From: Linanthus parryae
Lineage: Eukaryota > Streptophyta > Magnoliopsida > Ericales > Polemoniaceae
Assembly (NCBI GenBank): GCA_023055425.1
Contig: JALGPY010000001.1
Span: 142,191,368-142,255,367 of the forward strand
Length of the DNA: 64,000 nucleotides
Direction of reading: 5' to 3'
A program made the translations under genes and the position numbers. This document shows, piece after piece, positions 9,876 through 21,959 of the stretch (the stretch's first letter is position 1; each line of letters opens with the position of its first letter). The notes beneath the pieces are model-generated. The model saw nothing but the letters and a program-made list of their open reading frames with translations. It searched no databases and had not been told where the DNA came from.

Positions 9876-12800
9876 TTAAGGATAATACTTCTTAATCCAG
9901 CGCATGTTGACTGAGCTTGGGGTTGAGGTCGTCCCATGTAGCCTTTGTATGTTGCAGTAGCCACTATCAAAGACTTCTGTGACTTCGAAGGGTCCTTCCC
10001 CGTTGGATGCGAATTTTGGATGAGCCGCCTCTCGCATGCAGTGGTCCGATGTGCGCAAGACCAAATCTCCAATTGCGAAATCTCGACGTTGGACTGTTTT
10101 GTTGTACGCGCGAGCGATCCTTTCTTGGTATCGTTTGTTAGTCCTTTTAGTTTGCTCCCGCTTCTCCTCTAACAGGACCAAGTCATGATCGCGTTGATTG
10201 TCGTATAATGCATGGAAAGCCAGTCTTGCGGAGTTGACTTTCACCTCCGTGGGTACTACAGCTTCAGCCCCATAACATAGAAGGAACGGGGAGACTCCTG
10301 TGGGAGCCCTTGGAGAAGTCCGATAAGCCCACAAGGCTATGTTCAAAGAATCCACCCATTTCTTGTGGTCATCCGCCACCATCTTGCTCAAGATTCTTAA
10401 CAACGTCTTGTTGGTTGCTTCCGCTTGACCATTTCCTTTCGGATAGTAAGGAGTAGAACATATCTGCCTTATGTTGTACTCTGCTAGTTTCGCGGCCACC
10501 TGGCGATTGACAAAGGGAGTGCCATTATCCGAGAGAATGGTGTTTGGAATTCCGAACCTGCATATGATGTTTTCTTGGATGAAATGGACCACGTTCAGGG
10601 CATTTGCTGTCTTTAGTGGTATTGCTTCTACCCACTTGGTGAACAACTCGGTCGCGGTGAGAATGAACTGATTCCCGTGCGAGGTTGGTCGGATGGGGCC
10701 AACAAAATCCAAAGCCCAAGTATGGAACGGCATGGTGTTCCCAACGCATGTAGATCTACAGCAGGAGCATGCACTAGGCTACCTTTGAATTGGCACTCCT
10801 GGCACCGTCTTACTTTAGTGCGGCAATCTGCTTCCATAGTGGGCCAGAAGTAACCGACTGAGAGAAGCTGTCTGCATAACTTCGCACCTCCCTGATGCTC
10901 CACTTGGTGAGAGAGGTCCATCACCTCTTGTGCTTCTCTGCTGTCTAGACATCGCAGCAGGTTACCCTCATGGCCCCTTCGCCAGAGCATATTTTCTTGC
11001 ACCACATACCGTGCTGCTTTTCTCTTTAGTTTCTCGGCTTCCTTTCTCGACTCAGGCACAATACCTTGCGTGAGAAAGTCAAAGAGTGGCTTCCTCCAAT
11101 CCACATCATCATCGGTCAGAGCAATTAATAAAGAGTCCTTGATCAGTGCGCAACTCTCGCATTTTCCTTGGATCAATGCTGCGGCCGTTGACATGTCCGG
11201 CCAGTGAATCCCATACCTCTGGGCTTTCCGATAGATTGACACCTCAGTTTCCCCACAGGCATGTTGGTGAATCTTCTCTAACAACGCTTGTCCCTCTTGC
11301 CCCGAGACACATCGCATGAGTATTCCGCCAGGGCCTTTGTAGTAGAGGATGTTGTCATGTATGCAATACCCCTTTGTGGATGCCCAATTCTCGTTTCTCG
11401 TGCCTTCTGCGACGGCACGCAAGATTGACTTTCTCCATTCCACATCATCCATGCATTCTTCGTCGCACGCGTCCTCTGTCAACGCCGAGGATGTTCGCAC
11501 TTCAATCGAGATTCTCGCGGGACATTTATCTGCACTAGCCTTGGATCCCAAGGTAGCTAAAGCATCAGCATGCCTATTGTCCGCTCTGAGTTTGTGCTCG
11601 TACCTGACGTCGGAGAACTGCTGCACCAGTTTTTGTACTAAGGTGCGGTAGGGCAATAAGTTTATCTCCTTCAAACCATACTCGCCCGAGGCTTGTTTGA
11701 CGATAGCTTGGAGTCTCCCATAACCGTCAAGTTGCTTACTTCTAGTGCCCTCGCTGCGCGAAGACCTGCGATGAGAGCTTCATACTCTGCTTCGTTGTTG
11801 GTGACTGCGAAGTCAAGCTTTGCTGACATCTGTATGACCTCTCCATCTGGTTTGGTCAAGACTATCCCAATGCCTCCACCTTTCCTTGTTGACGACCCGT
11901 CGAAATGGAGCGTCCAGTAGGGCAACTCAACTGCGTAGATTTCAGGTCCCTCCAGTTCTTCCTCAATCACAGGCTCATGACTGTTATCAGGGAACTGTGC
12001 TAGCAAATCCGCCACTGCTTGCGACTTGATTGCCCGGGGTCGAACACACGAGATGTCATATTGAGAAATGGTCATATACCATTTTGCCAATCTTCCCCCA
12101 GGAGTACTGTGAGTCAGAAGATACCGTATAGGATCACTCTTTGTGACCACTACCACTTTGTGCGAAGCAAAATAGTGCTTTAACTTCTCTATTACAAAGA
12201 ATAAGGCAAGGCAATGACATTCGATGTCCGTGTACCTTGATTCTGCTGGCTGAAGTATGCGAGAAATGTAGTAGATGGGCCTTTCTTGCCCCTCATACTC
12301 CTGGGCCAGGAGTGCCCCTATAGACCTCTTCGTTGACGTCAAGTACAACAAGAGTGGTGATCCGAGCTGAGGTGCGATCATTACCTTTGACGATGTCAAC
12401 AGGTCCTTTAGCCTTCCAAACGCAGCTTCGTGCTCCGTAGTCCAGTTGTATAGAGCGTCCTTCTTGAGAAGATCGCTGAAACAGAAGGTGATTTCAGCGA
12501 TTGCTAGGATGAACCTTCGCAGGTAGGATAGCTTTCCCAAGAAGGTCTTCAAGGTACTTTGGTTGTGCGGCGCCGTCATGCTAGTGATGGCCGATACTTT
12601 CGCAGGATCAGGTTCTATTCCTTGACGATGTACCACACATCCCAGGAATTTCCCCTATGTTACTCCGAATGCGCACTTCATGGGGTTCATCTTTAATTGG
12701 AAGCTTCTGCATCTGTTAAACACTTTCCGCAAATCCCCCAGGTGGTCTGCCTCTTCCTTGGATTTGACAACTAAGTCGTCCACGTAGAATTCTACTTCCT

Positions 12801-13609
12801 TGTGCATCATGTCGTGAAACAGGGCCATCATGGCTCGCTGGTAAGTTGCGCCTGCGTTCTTGAGGCCAAAAGGCATCACCGTGTAATTGAAGACTCCCAC
12901 CGGCGTGATGAATGCGGTTTTCCGTGCATCATCGGGATCCATCTTGATCTGATTGTACCCACTGAAGCCGTCCATGAAGCTGACATGCGATGACCCGCGG
13001 TCGAATAAATAAGCAGGTCGATGTTGGGAAGTGGGAAATCATCTTTGGGGCGGAAACGATTAAGGTCCCGAAAAACCACGCAAATGCGAAGCTGTCCATT
13101 CCTCTTTACTACCGGCACGATGTTGGCTAACCATGTAGGATGGTGATTCGGCTCGATGAATTGGGCATTCAGAAGTTTGACAACTTCCTGCTTGATCTTA
13201 ACGTTAAGCTCCGGTCTAAAGCTTCTCGTGCTCTGCTTTATCGGTTTGGATCCCGGGATTACATCCAACCGGTGCATGGTGATGCTTGTGTCCAGACCAG
13301 GCATTTCATCGTATTCCCATGCGAACACGTCTTTGTACTCAGTCAAAAGTTGTAGCAATCTTTCTTCCTCCTCCCCTGTGAGGTCCGCACTTAGAAAGAC
13401 TGGCCTCTTCTTTTCTTCGCTCGGGCTTAGGAATACCTCCTTCAGCTCCTGCTTTTGCGGTCTGGGTTTGTCTTCCATGCATTCGGGTGCTTCCTTGAGT
13501 TTTTCCTCTAGAACGCTTGGCATAGGTTTGTCTGGTTTCAAAACCTGCTCAATTTGATTGATTTGCCCAGGGATATCCCCATATTTGCGTGGGGACACCC
13601 CCGCGCACC
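9876..13609 (-). pseudogene. Pol of element 3 (RT-RNaseH-RNaseH-integrase), degenerate
   Basis: The frame runs from the stop after gag-protease (TAA near 13610) to TAA at 9878-9876. Readable blocks are 13598-12985 (linker and RT start), 12975-12655 (RT core with YVDD), 12636-11700 (RT end, RNase H, second RNase H), 11674-10735 (end of second RNase H and two H2C2 zinc-binding units), and 10733-9876 (integrase core and C-terminus). Breaks seen by comparison with elements 1 and 2 are single-base losses near 12985, 11702 and 10735, and a nonsense codon at about 12655. It cannot make a full Pol. Confidence 0.9.
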
Positions 13610-15487
13610 TTTATATGCGGTAACATTTCTTCCCGTTAGCATAGAAACTCTCTATCTCCTTGCCTTCAGGATCGTGTTTTGCTATCCTTTTCAGTGTATA
13701 AACGTTCTTTCGCTGGTAGGCAATCCGTGGTGCCTCCTTCCGCATAGACGGCTTTTCTTTGGACTCTTATTTTGTTACCATCACTCCTGCGGGTGACTAA
13801 TCTTTGATGTCCTCCCAACGAGGCAAGGGAGTGGGGTTAAATGGCCCCTACGTTTGCTCATCTGCCATCTCAGTGAACCATACCGCTTCATTGAGATGCG
13901 CTTCATCCAAGTTGAAAGATTTATCGAATCTGGTATCTCTACTATCCTGTCATTCCAGATATCTTTCATCACTTGGTGGGTTGTGGAAGGGACCGCATCG
14001 AAGTGATGAATCCAGGCTCGACCTATAATCATATGATACGTAGTGTTCGCATCAATGACATAGAATTTTGCTGAACACTTGATTTTGCCGATCTGGACGC
14101 CCAGACGGATCCATCCTATCGTCATTCTGGATTCGCTTCCGAATCCCATCAGCGGGGATGGACGCTTTACGATCTTGTGCTCTGGAATTCCTGCTAATTT
14201 CAGAGTGTTGAGTGAGACAACGTTAACTGCCGCTCCTCCGTCGACGAACGCTCTTTTGAACTCCACACCATTGATAATTGCTGTTACATACAGAGGCTTC
14301 TGGTGACTCGCATCTGTCTTCTTGTCGCTTGCGGAGAAGGTTATGACCTTTTCTGTAGAGCGAGATGCCCTGACAACCTTTCCATTGGAGACTACAATAT
14401 CCTCCTCGTAATCTTCTGCTATCCTTAGGATCGCCTTTGTCATCTCCTTCCGGCATTTCTCTGAGAAGTTCATCTCATCGAAGAACCTGTTGAACCCGTG
14501 CTACCCCTTCATCCGATCGGCACGTTCGTCCTCAGTGTCTATGCTGTAGTCCTCGTCATTGTGGATCTCGGCAATGATGGGTAGACCATCCTCCGCAACC
14601 TCTTCAAGGTCCACAATCGAGATCATGGCGACCTCTTTGCCTTTCGACTCTTGCTCTGCATGGGCAGGCAGTGGATTGTTTCGCACGTCCTGCCTTTGAT
14701 CGCTGACAATCAATTCGCCATTTTTCATCTTTTGTCTTACCATAATTCTGAGCTTCTTGCAGTCAGCCGTGGGGTGCATGACCTTCCCGTGACATTCGCA
14801 CCACTTCGGGTCCCTCACCATCTTCTTGGAGGGTGCCCTTTCGAGCGGCGGCAGGACACCATCCTTACGCCATTGTCTGCACAGGTCGCTCGCTTCCTCT
14901 ACCGAACATGGCAGAGGTGGCGCATCGAATTTCACTACCTTTGGCTGCTTTTGGGGCGAGACCGTATTCACTTCAGCCTCACGTCCTCTCTTGTAGCTGA
15001 ATCTCCCAATTTTGAAAGTGGTCCCGCTCGGGGATTTCTCAGGGGCGTTCCTCTTTTTCTGCCTCTCCACTATAGGCTCGATATTCTTCGTGCATTCGAT
15101 TAGATTCGAAAATGCAGGTGTTTGCAAGTTGATAAGCATAACTTTGTACTCGTCTCGCATGCACTGCAAGCATATCTTCACGAGTCTGCTCTCGAGTATC
15201 ACGTCTTTGCATTCCAAGGACTTGGCCCTGAACCTCTTGATGAACGTCACTCCATCCTCCTCGCGCTTCTGATACATCCGCGAGAGATGAATCATTTTCA
15301 CCTTTTCTTCCATCTGGAAGAATTTAGTGTAAAATTTCTGGACCATGTCGTCCCAGGTCTTTACAGATCCGGCTTCCAACGTCCTGTACCACTTGTAGGC
15401 CACGTTCCCCAAGGATTTCGGGAACTCGCGCATCAGCAGCTTAGGATCAGCTCCGTACGGCCCCATTACATCAATGAAGCGCATGAC
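13610..15487 (-). pseudogene. Gag-protease of element 3, C-terminal part
   Basis: It contains the capsid domain (up to 15484), the CHHC knuckle region, and the protease with DGGAA (about 14220). A nonsense codon lies near 14501 (stop instead of Ser before HG). Further frame breaks lie near 13800-13930. The frame ends GKKCYRI-stop at about 13610, immediately followed in phase by pol, as in element 1. The right part of gag is displaced by element 2. Confidence 0.88.
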
Positions 15488-15492
15488 ATGCT
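15488..15492. repeat. Left target-site duplication of element 2 (ATGCT)
   Basis: ATGCT at 15488-15492 is repeated at 30299-30303. Removing 15493-30303 restores element 3 gag as GACATGCTCATGGGCG, matching the uninterrupted element 1 gag. Confidence 0.97.
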
Positions 15493-16138
15493 TGTAGATA
15501 CTGCTTTATGACATGGCAGATCTAGGCCACGTGGCAACCATCCAGCACACCATATTGTGCTCCACACACACAGGATCACCAGCCGAGCTGATCCATGTGG
15601 GGGCTGCGAGACAGAGCCCTCGCATACCACTGCACGGGACTTGTAGGGACTTTGTGGTCTGGAGGCTAGAGTAAGCCCTGTCGCGTGCGAGCCAAGCCCG
15701 CACGCGACCTTTAGTAACTGTTTTGAGAGATCTATGGCACGAGCTCCCTAGACCCGGTCAATCCGGTCAAACCCGGTCAATCCGGTCAAACCCGGTCAAC
15801 CTCGTAACGGTTCTGGTACTCGCGCACCACGTGCTCTAACGGTTCCTATATACTCGGACGAACGTGCCGTTATGGTTAAGCTAATTAAGCCGCCATTAAT
15901 GGGCGCATTAACCACACTACAACGGTCATGTTCTCCAGTATATATACATCGTTAACCTTTCCATACAAAGAAGAACAACACTGCCATACGCGGAAGCTCT
16001 GCCAAACCTCTGTCTCTCTCTCAGACATTGCTACTGACTTACTCTCTCCCTACACACACCCCTATTCTTCCTGTGCGATCCCTGATCCACTACGTACGGT
16101 GTACACGGAGGTCTCCCCGCCGGAATCTCTTGTGCACA
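15493..16138 (+). repeat. 5' LTR of element 2 (646 bp)
   Basis: It starts TGTAGATACTGC and ends CTTGTGCACA. A TATA-like GTATATATAC lies near 15940, followed by the likely transcription start about 30 bp on. A run of five CCGGTCAA-containing units (about 15751-15800) accounts for its extra length over the element 1 LTR. Confidence 0.97.
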
Positions 16139-16141
16139 TTT

Positions 16142-16159
16142 TGGTGAACCCGACGTGAA
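16142..16159 (+). other. Primer binding site, tRNA-Trp type
   Basis: TGGTGAACCCGACGTGAA begins three bases after the LTR and is identical to the site in elements 1 and 3. Confidence 0.87.
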
Positions 16160-16179
16160 ACTTACCAGCAAAAGCAACC

Positions 16180-17778
16180 ATGTCTCAGGAGGATGATGTC
16201 AGCAACCGGTCGCCTTCCACCGAAACTCCCTCGGGAGACGAGGCTCGCCGTACTCCGACGACTCCCGGCGAGGCGCCAACTTTGGAGTCTTTGGACGCCA
16301 CTGTCCAAAATCAGGCAAAAACTCTCAAGTCTCAGTCCGCGCAGTTAGAACGGATCTTAGCCGTTCTGGGCACCCTTGCGCCAAATCCTCCACCAGGTAC
16401 CGCCATCCCTCAGGGAGGAGGAACCCCTACCGCTCCAGGATTGGGAGTGTCGGCCACGCCTCCCAACCCTCATCTGCAAACTCCACCATCAGCCGCGCAG
16501 CTGCCTTCGGTCCAAGGGTCAACGGCGCAAATGCTACCCCCTGCTGCTCACGCCTCTCAGCCCACGGCTTTGGCGTCTAACCCAACTTTGCAGTACACTC
16601 TGCCTCCACCAGCGACAATCTGGGGAAACGCGGGCAGTCAATACACTCCCAATCCTCCGGCGGCATATGTGTCGCCACCGCCTACGGCAACCCCTCCGGC
16701 AGCTACCGAGGGAAGCCTCCCAGAATGCATGACGTCCTTGCAGAAGCGCGTGGACTCCATACTAGCTCATCAATCGCTCGCGGATACCGTCATCCCGAAG
16801 CTAGACAACGATCCACCCATTCCACGAGAGATCTATCTCATGCCTAACCCGGCGGGGTACAAAGCTCCCAAATGGGATAAGTTCGAGGACGTCAACGGGA
16901 ACGCTCATGAGCATGTCATGCGTTTCATTGACGTTATGGGTCCATACGGAGCTGATCCCAAGCTGCTGATGCGAGAGTTCCCAAAGACTCTTGGGAATGT
17001 AGCATACAAATGGTACCGGACGTTGGAGCCCGGATCTGTGAAGACTTGGGACGACATGGTCCAGAAGTTCTACACCAAGTTCTTCCAGATGGAAGAGAAG
17101 GTGACGATGATCCACCTCTCGCGGATGTATCAGAAACGCGAGGAAGATGGAATCACTTTCATCAAGAAATTCAGAGCGAAATCCTTGGAGTGCAAGGATC
17201 CCATGCTCGAAAGCCGGCTCGTAGAGATATGCCTGCAGTGCATGCGAGACGAATACAAAAGCATGCTGATCAATTTGCAAACACCCACGTTTTCAAAGCT
17301 CATCGAGTGCACGATGAACATCGAGCCCATCGTCGAGAGACAGAGAAAGAAGAGCGCTCCAGAACGACCTGCGAGCGGCACCACCTACAAGATCGGCAGA
17401 TTCGGCTACAAGCGAGGACGCGAAGCTGAGGTCAATGCAGTTTCGCCCCAGAAGCAAGCAAAAGTTACAAACTTCGACGCACCGCCTCTGCCATGCTCGA
17501 TGGAGGAAGCGAGCGATCTCTGCAGACAGTGGCGCAAGGACGGCATCCTGCCGCCGCTTGAGAAAGCACCCTCCAAGGAGATGACGAGGGACCCTAAGTG
17601 GTGCGAATACCACGGCAAGGTCATGCACCCCACAACCGAGTGCAAGAAGCTCAGATTCACGCTCGATCAGAAGATGAAGAGCGGCGAACTCATCGTCAGC
17701 AACCATCGGAAGGATGTGCGCAACAACCCGCTGCCTACCCACACAGACTCGGGCTCAAAGGCAAAGAGGTCGCCATGA
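16180..17778 (+). pseudogene. Gag of element 2, ends by frameshift
   Basis: The start ATG lies 20 bp after the PBS, as in element 1. It covers the disordered N-terminus, the capsid domain and the CHHC knuckle. At about 17758-17764 the run AAAGGGCAAAG of element 1 is AAAGGCAAAG here. This single-base loss ends the frame at TGA 17776-17778 after 532 codons. The lost base separates Gag from protease. The remaining product could still be a capsid protein. Confidence 0.92.
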
Positions 17779-19973
17779 TCTCGATAGTTGACTTGGAAGA
17801 AGTCGCAGAGGATGGTCTGCCCATCGTTGCTGAGGTCCATGAAGAAGAAGACTACAGCATGGACACAGAAGATGAGCGTGCTGACCGCATGAAAGGGTCG
17901 CACGGCTTCGACAAATTCTTCAACGAGATGAATTTCTCCGAAAAATGTCGAGCGGACATGACAAAAGCAATCTTGAAGGTAGCAGAGGACTACGAGGAGG
18001 ACCTCGTGATCTCCAACGGGAAAGTTGTCAGAGCGTCCCGTTCCACAGAAAAGATTATGACCTTTTCTGCCAGCGACAAGAAGACAGATGCGAGCCACCA
18101 GAGGCCCCTGTACGTGACCGCCATCATCAACGGCGTCGAATTCAAGCGAGCATTCGTCGATGGAGGAGCAGCGGTCAATGTTGTTCCACTCCATACACTG
18201 AAGCTAGCAGGGATCCCCGAGCACAAGGTAGTCAAGCGTCCATTCCCGCTGGTGGGATTCGGAAGCGATTCCAGAATGACGATCGGTTGGATCCGCCTGG
18301 GCGTTCAGATCGGCAAAATCAAGTGCTCGGCGAAGTTCTATGTCATAGACGCGAACACCACATACCACATGATCATAGGTCGGGCCTGGATTCATCGCTT
18401 TGACGCGATTCCTTCGACGGCTCACCAGGTGATCATAGAGCCAAACCACCATCCTACATGGCTAGCCAACATCGTGCCGGTGGTGAAGAAGAACGGACAG
18501 CTCCGCATCTGCGTGGACTTCCGCGATCTCAACCGTTTCTGCCCTAAGGACGATTTCCCACTGCCTAACATCGACTTGCTCATCGATTCGACGGCAGGCC
18601 ATCGCATGTTCAGTTTCATGGACGGCTTCAGTGGGTACAATCAAATCAAGATGGATCCCGAAGATGCACAGAAAACTGCATTCATCACTCCCGTGGGGGT
18701 ATTCAACTACACGGTAATGCCATTCGGTCTCAAGAACGCAGGCGCAACCTATCAGCGAGCCATGATGGCTCTATTCCATGACATGATGCACAAAGAAGTG
18801 GAATTCTATGTGGATGACCTGGTAGTCAAATCCAGGCATGAAGCAGATCACCTTGCAGACCTGCGAAAAGTGTTCAACAGATGCAGGAGTTTTCAACTGA
18901 AAATGAACCCTATGAAATGCGCATTCGGCGTGACCTCGGGAAAGTTTTTGGGGTGCGTGGTCCATCGCCAAGGGATCGAGCCTGACCCTGCGAAAGTGTC
19001 AGCCATCACCAGCATGACGCCACCTCACAACCAAACTGCCTTGAAAACATTCTTGGGAAAATTGTCATATCTGCGGAGATTCATCCCGGCAATCGCCGAA
19101 ATCACATGCTGTTTCAGCACTCTTCTCAAGAAGGACGCCGCGTACAACTGGGCTCCTGACCACGAAGCCGCATTTGAAAAACTAAAGGAGATACTTACAT
19201 CCCCAAAGATTATGATCGCGCCTCAACTGGGATCACCGCTGCTGCTATATCTTACATCAACAAGGAGATCTATAGGAGCACTCTTGGCCCAGGAATATGA
19301 GGGCCAAGAGAGGCCTATCTATTACATCTCTCGCATTGTGCGGCCTGCTGAATCAAGGTACACAGACATCGAACGTCATTGCCTTGCCTTATTCTTTGTG
19401 ATAGAGAGGTTGAGACACTACTTTGCATCGCACAAAGTAGTAGTGGTCACCAAAAGCGACCCCATAAGATACTTGCTAACTCACACTACTCCGGGCGGGA
19501 GATTGGCGAAATGGTATATGACCATCTCTCAATACGACATCACATGCGTGAAACCAAGAGCGATCAAGTCGCAGGCGGTAGCAGATCTGTTGGCACAGTT
19601 CCCCGACAACAGTCACGAACCTGTGATCGAGGAGGAGCTCGAAGGCCCTGAAATCTACGCAATCGACGTACCCTATTGGACCCTCCACTTCGATGGTTCG
19701 TCAACCAGAAGAGGTGGAGGCATTGGGATAGTCTTGACAAAGCCGGACGGTGAAGTCATACAGATGTCCGCAAAACTCAACTTCGCAGTCACGAACAACG
19801 AGGCGGAATACGAGGCTCTGATCGCGGGGCTCCGTGCAGCGAAAGCTTTGGAAGTGAGCAACTTAACAGTCATGGGAGATACCAAGCTGATTGTTAAGCA
19901 GGCCTCGGGCGAATATGGTTTAAAGGAGATCAACCTCCTGCCATACCGTACCCTAGTGCAAAAGCTGATGTAG
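17764..19973 (+). pseudogene. Protease-RT-RNase H frame of element 2, internal deletion and nonsense end
   Basis: The frame resumes after the frameshift and carries the protease (DGGAA near 18160). At about 18432 protease sequence joins directly to RT sequence. Compared with element 1, 810 bp (270 codons, in frame) are missing: the end of gag-pro, the separating stop codon and the pol linker. RT follows with YVDD at 18807-18818, then RNase H and most of the second RNase H. TAG at 19971-19973 replaces a Gln codon. Protease and RT are thus fused in one frame by deletion. Confidence 0.92.
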
Positions 19974-21719
19974 CAATTCTGCGACGTGAAATACGAGCAC
20001 AAACCCCGAGCGGACAACAGGCATGCAGACGCCTTAGCAACTCTGGGATCTAAGGTTAGCATAGACAAATGCCCCGCAAGGATTTCTATCGAAGTGCGAA
20101 CATCGTCGGCATTAACAGAAGATGCGTGCGACGATGAACACATGGATGACGCAGACTGGCGAAAAGCAATCTTGCAAGCTATTGCGAAAGGCACCAGCAG
20201 CGAGAGCTGGGCACTCACGAAAGGATACTGTATCCACGACAACACCCTTTACTACAAGGGTCCCGGAGGAATACTCATGCGATGTGTCTCCGAGCAAGAG
20301 GGACAACAGCTGCTGGAAAAGATTCACCAACACGCTTGCGGAGAAAGCGAGGTGTCAATCTACAGGAAAGCTCAGAGATATGGCATTCATTGGCCAGGCA
20401 TGTCAACAGCTGCAGCCCTGATACAAGGGAAGTGCGAGAGTTGCGCACTAATCAAAGATTCTCTACTTGTCGCTCTAATCGACGACGACACAGACTGGAG
20501 AAAGCCATTGTTTGAATTCCTCACCAAGGGCACTGTACCCGAATCGAGAAAAGAGGCAGACAAATTGAAGAGGAAAGCTTCTCGATATGTGGTTCAAGAA
20601 AATCTGCTTTGGCGAAAAGGTCACGAAGGCAACTTGCTGCGATGCCTAGACGATAGGGAAGCACAAGAAGTCATGGACCTCTCCCATCAGGTGGAACACC
20701 AGGGAGGTGCGAAATTATGCAGACAGCTCCTCTTAATCGGATACTTCTGGCCCACGATGGAAGTCGATTGCCGCACCAAGGTGCGACGCTGCCAAGAATG
20801 TCAATTCAAAGGGAACCTAGTGCACGCTCCCGCCGTGGACCTACATGCACTAGGAACGCCATGGCCATTTCACACATGGGCTTTGGACTTCATTGGCCCC
20901 ATCCGACCAACGTCACATGGGAACCATTTCATTCTCACCGCAACTGAGCTGTTCACCAAATGGGTGGAAGCAATACCACTGAAGACGGCAAACGCGCTGG
21001 CTGTGGTCAACTTCATCCAGGAAAACATCGTATGCAGGTTCGGAATCCCGAATACTATTCTTTCAGATAACGGTACTCCTTTTGTTAATCGTCAGGTAGC
21101 TACCAAACTCGCGGAGTACAATATCAGGCAAATATGCTCCACCCCCTATTATCCAAAGGGAAATGGACAAGCCGAAGCGACTAACAAAACGCTGTTGCGA
21201 ATTCTGAGCAAGATGGTCGCAGATGACCACAAGAAGTGGGCCGACTCCCTTAACATAGCTCTGTGGGCCTACAGAACTTCTCCAAGGACACCTACAGGGG
21301 CCTCGCCATTTCTACTATGTTATGGGGCCGAAGCTGTGGTACCTGCGGAGGTCAGAGTCAATTCGGCAAGGCTAGCCTTCCACGCACTCTATGAAAATCA
21401 ACGCGATCACGATTTAGTCTTGCTGGAAGAAAAGCGAGAACAAGCCAAAAGGACTAACAAGCGGTACCAAGAGAGAATCGCTCGCGCCTATAACAAGACA
21501 GTCCAGCGACGGGATTTCGCAGTTGGCGACCTGGTCCTGCGCGCATCTGATCACTGCATGCGAGAGGTAACCCACCCAAAGTTCGCAGCTAATTGGGAGG
21601 GACCCTTCGAAGTCACAGAAGTCTTCGATAGCGGCTACTGCAGCATACGAAGGTTGCACGACACAACCTCAACCCCAAGCTCAGTCAACATGCGCTGGAT
21701 CAAGAAGTACTATCCTTGA
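19974..21719 (+). pseudogene. End of second RNase H and integrase of element 2
   Basis: Open from just after the TAG to the natural stop at 21717-21719. It holds the last RNase H acidic region (ADNRHAD), then two successive H2C2 zinc-binding units. Unit 1 has IHQHA at about 20323 and CESC at 20432-20443; unit 2 has HQVEH at 20685 and CQEC at 20790-20801. The integrase DDE core follows (WALDF, LSDNG, GNGQAEATN), then a basic C-terminal domain ending KKYYP. It inserts cDNA into the genome in intact relatives. Here it lacks its own start because it belongs to the Pol polyprotein. Confidence 0.9.
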
Positions 21720-21790
21720 CTTCTCTTATTTCATACGTTTTATGATAACGTTGCTTAATGTCTCATGTGGCTACGATATTCGCAATCTCC

Positions 21791-21867
21791 TCTCCCATAT
21801 GAGAGGATTGTAATCCTATCTCTCCCATATGAGAATGTCATAATAAAAGAATTCTCCCAAATGAGAA
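21791..21867 (+). other. Three short hairpin motifs after pol, element 2
   Basis: CTCTCCCATATGAGAG, CTCTCCCATATGAGAA and TTCTCCCAAATGAGAA occur about 30 bp apart, starting about 70 bp after the pol stop. Element 3 has the counterpart at 9719-9806. Confidence 0.6.
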
Positions 21868-21959
21868 GTTCATACTTTTTAGCTGTTTATATCGCTTTAT
21901 CTAATTTGTTACAACTGTTAACAATGATTTATTCGCTGCAATAGTAACAGATACAAACA

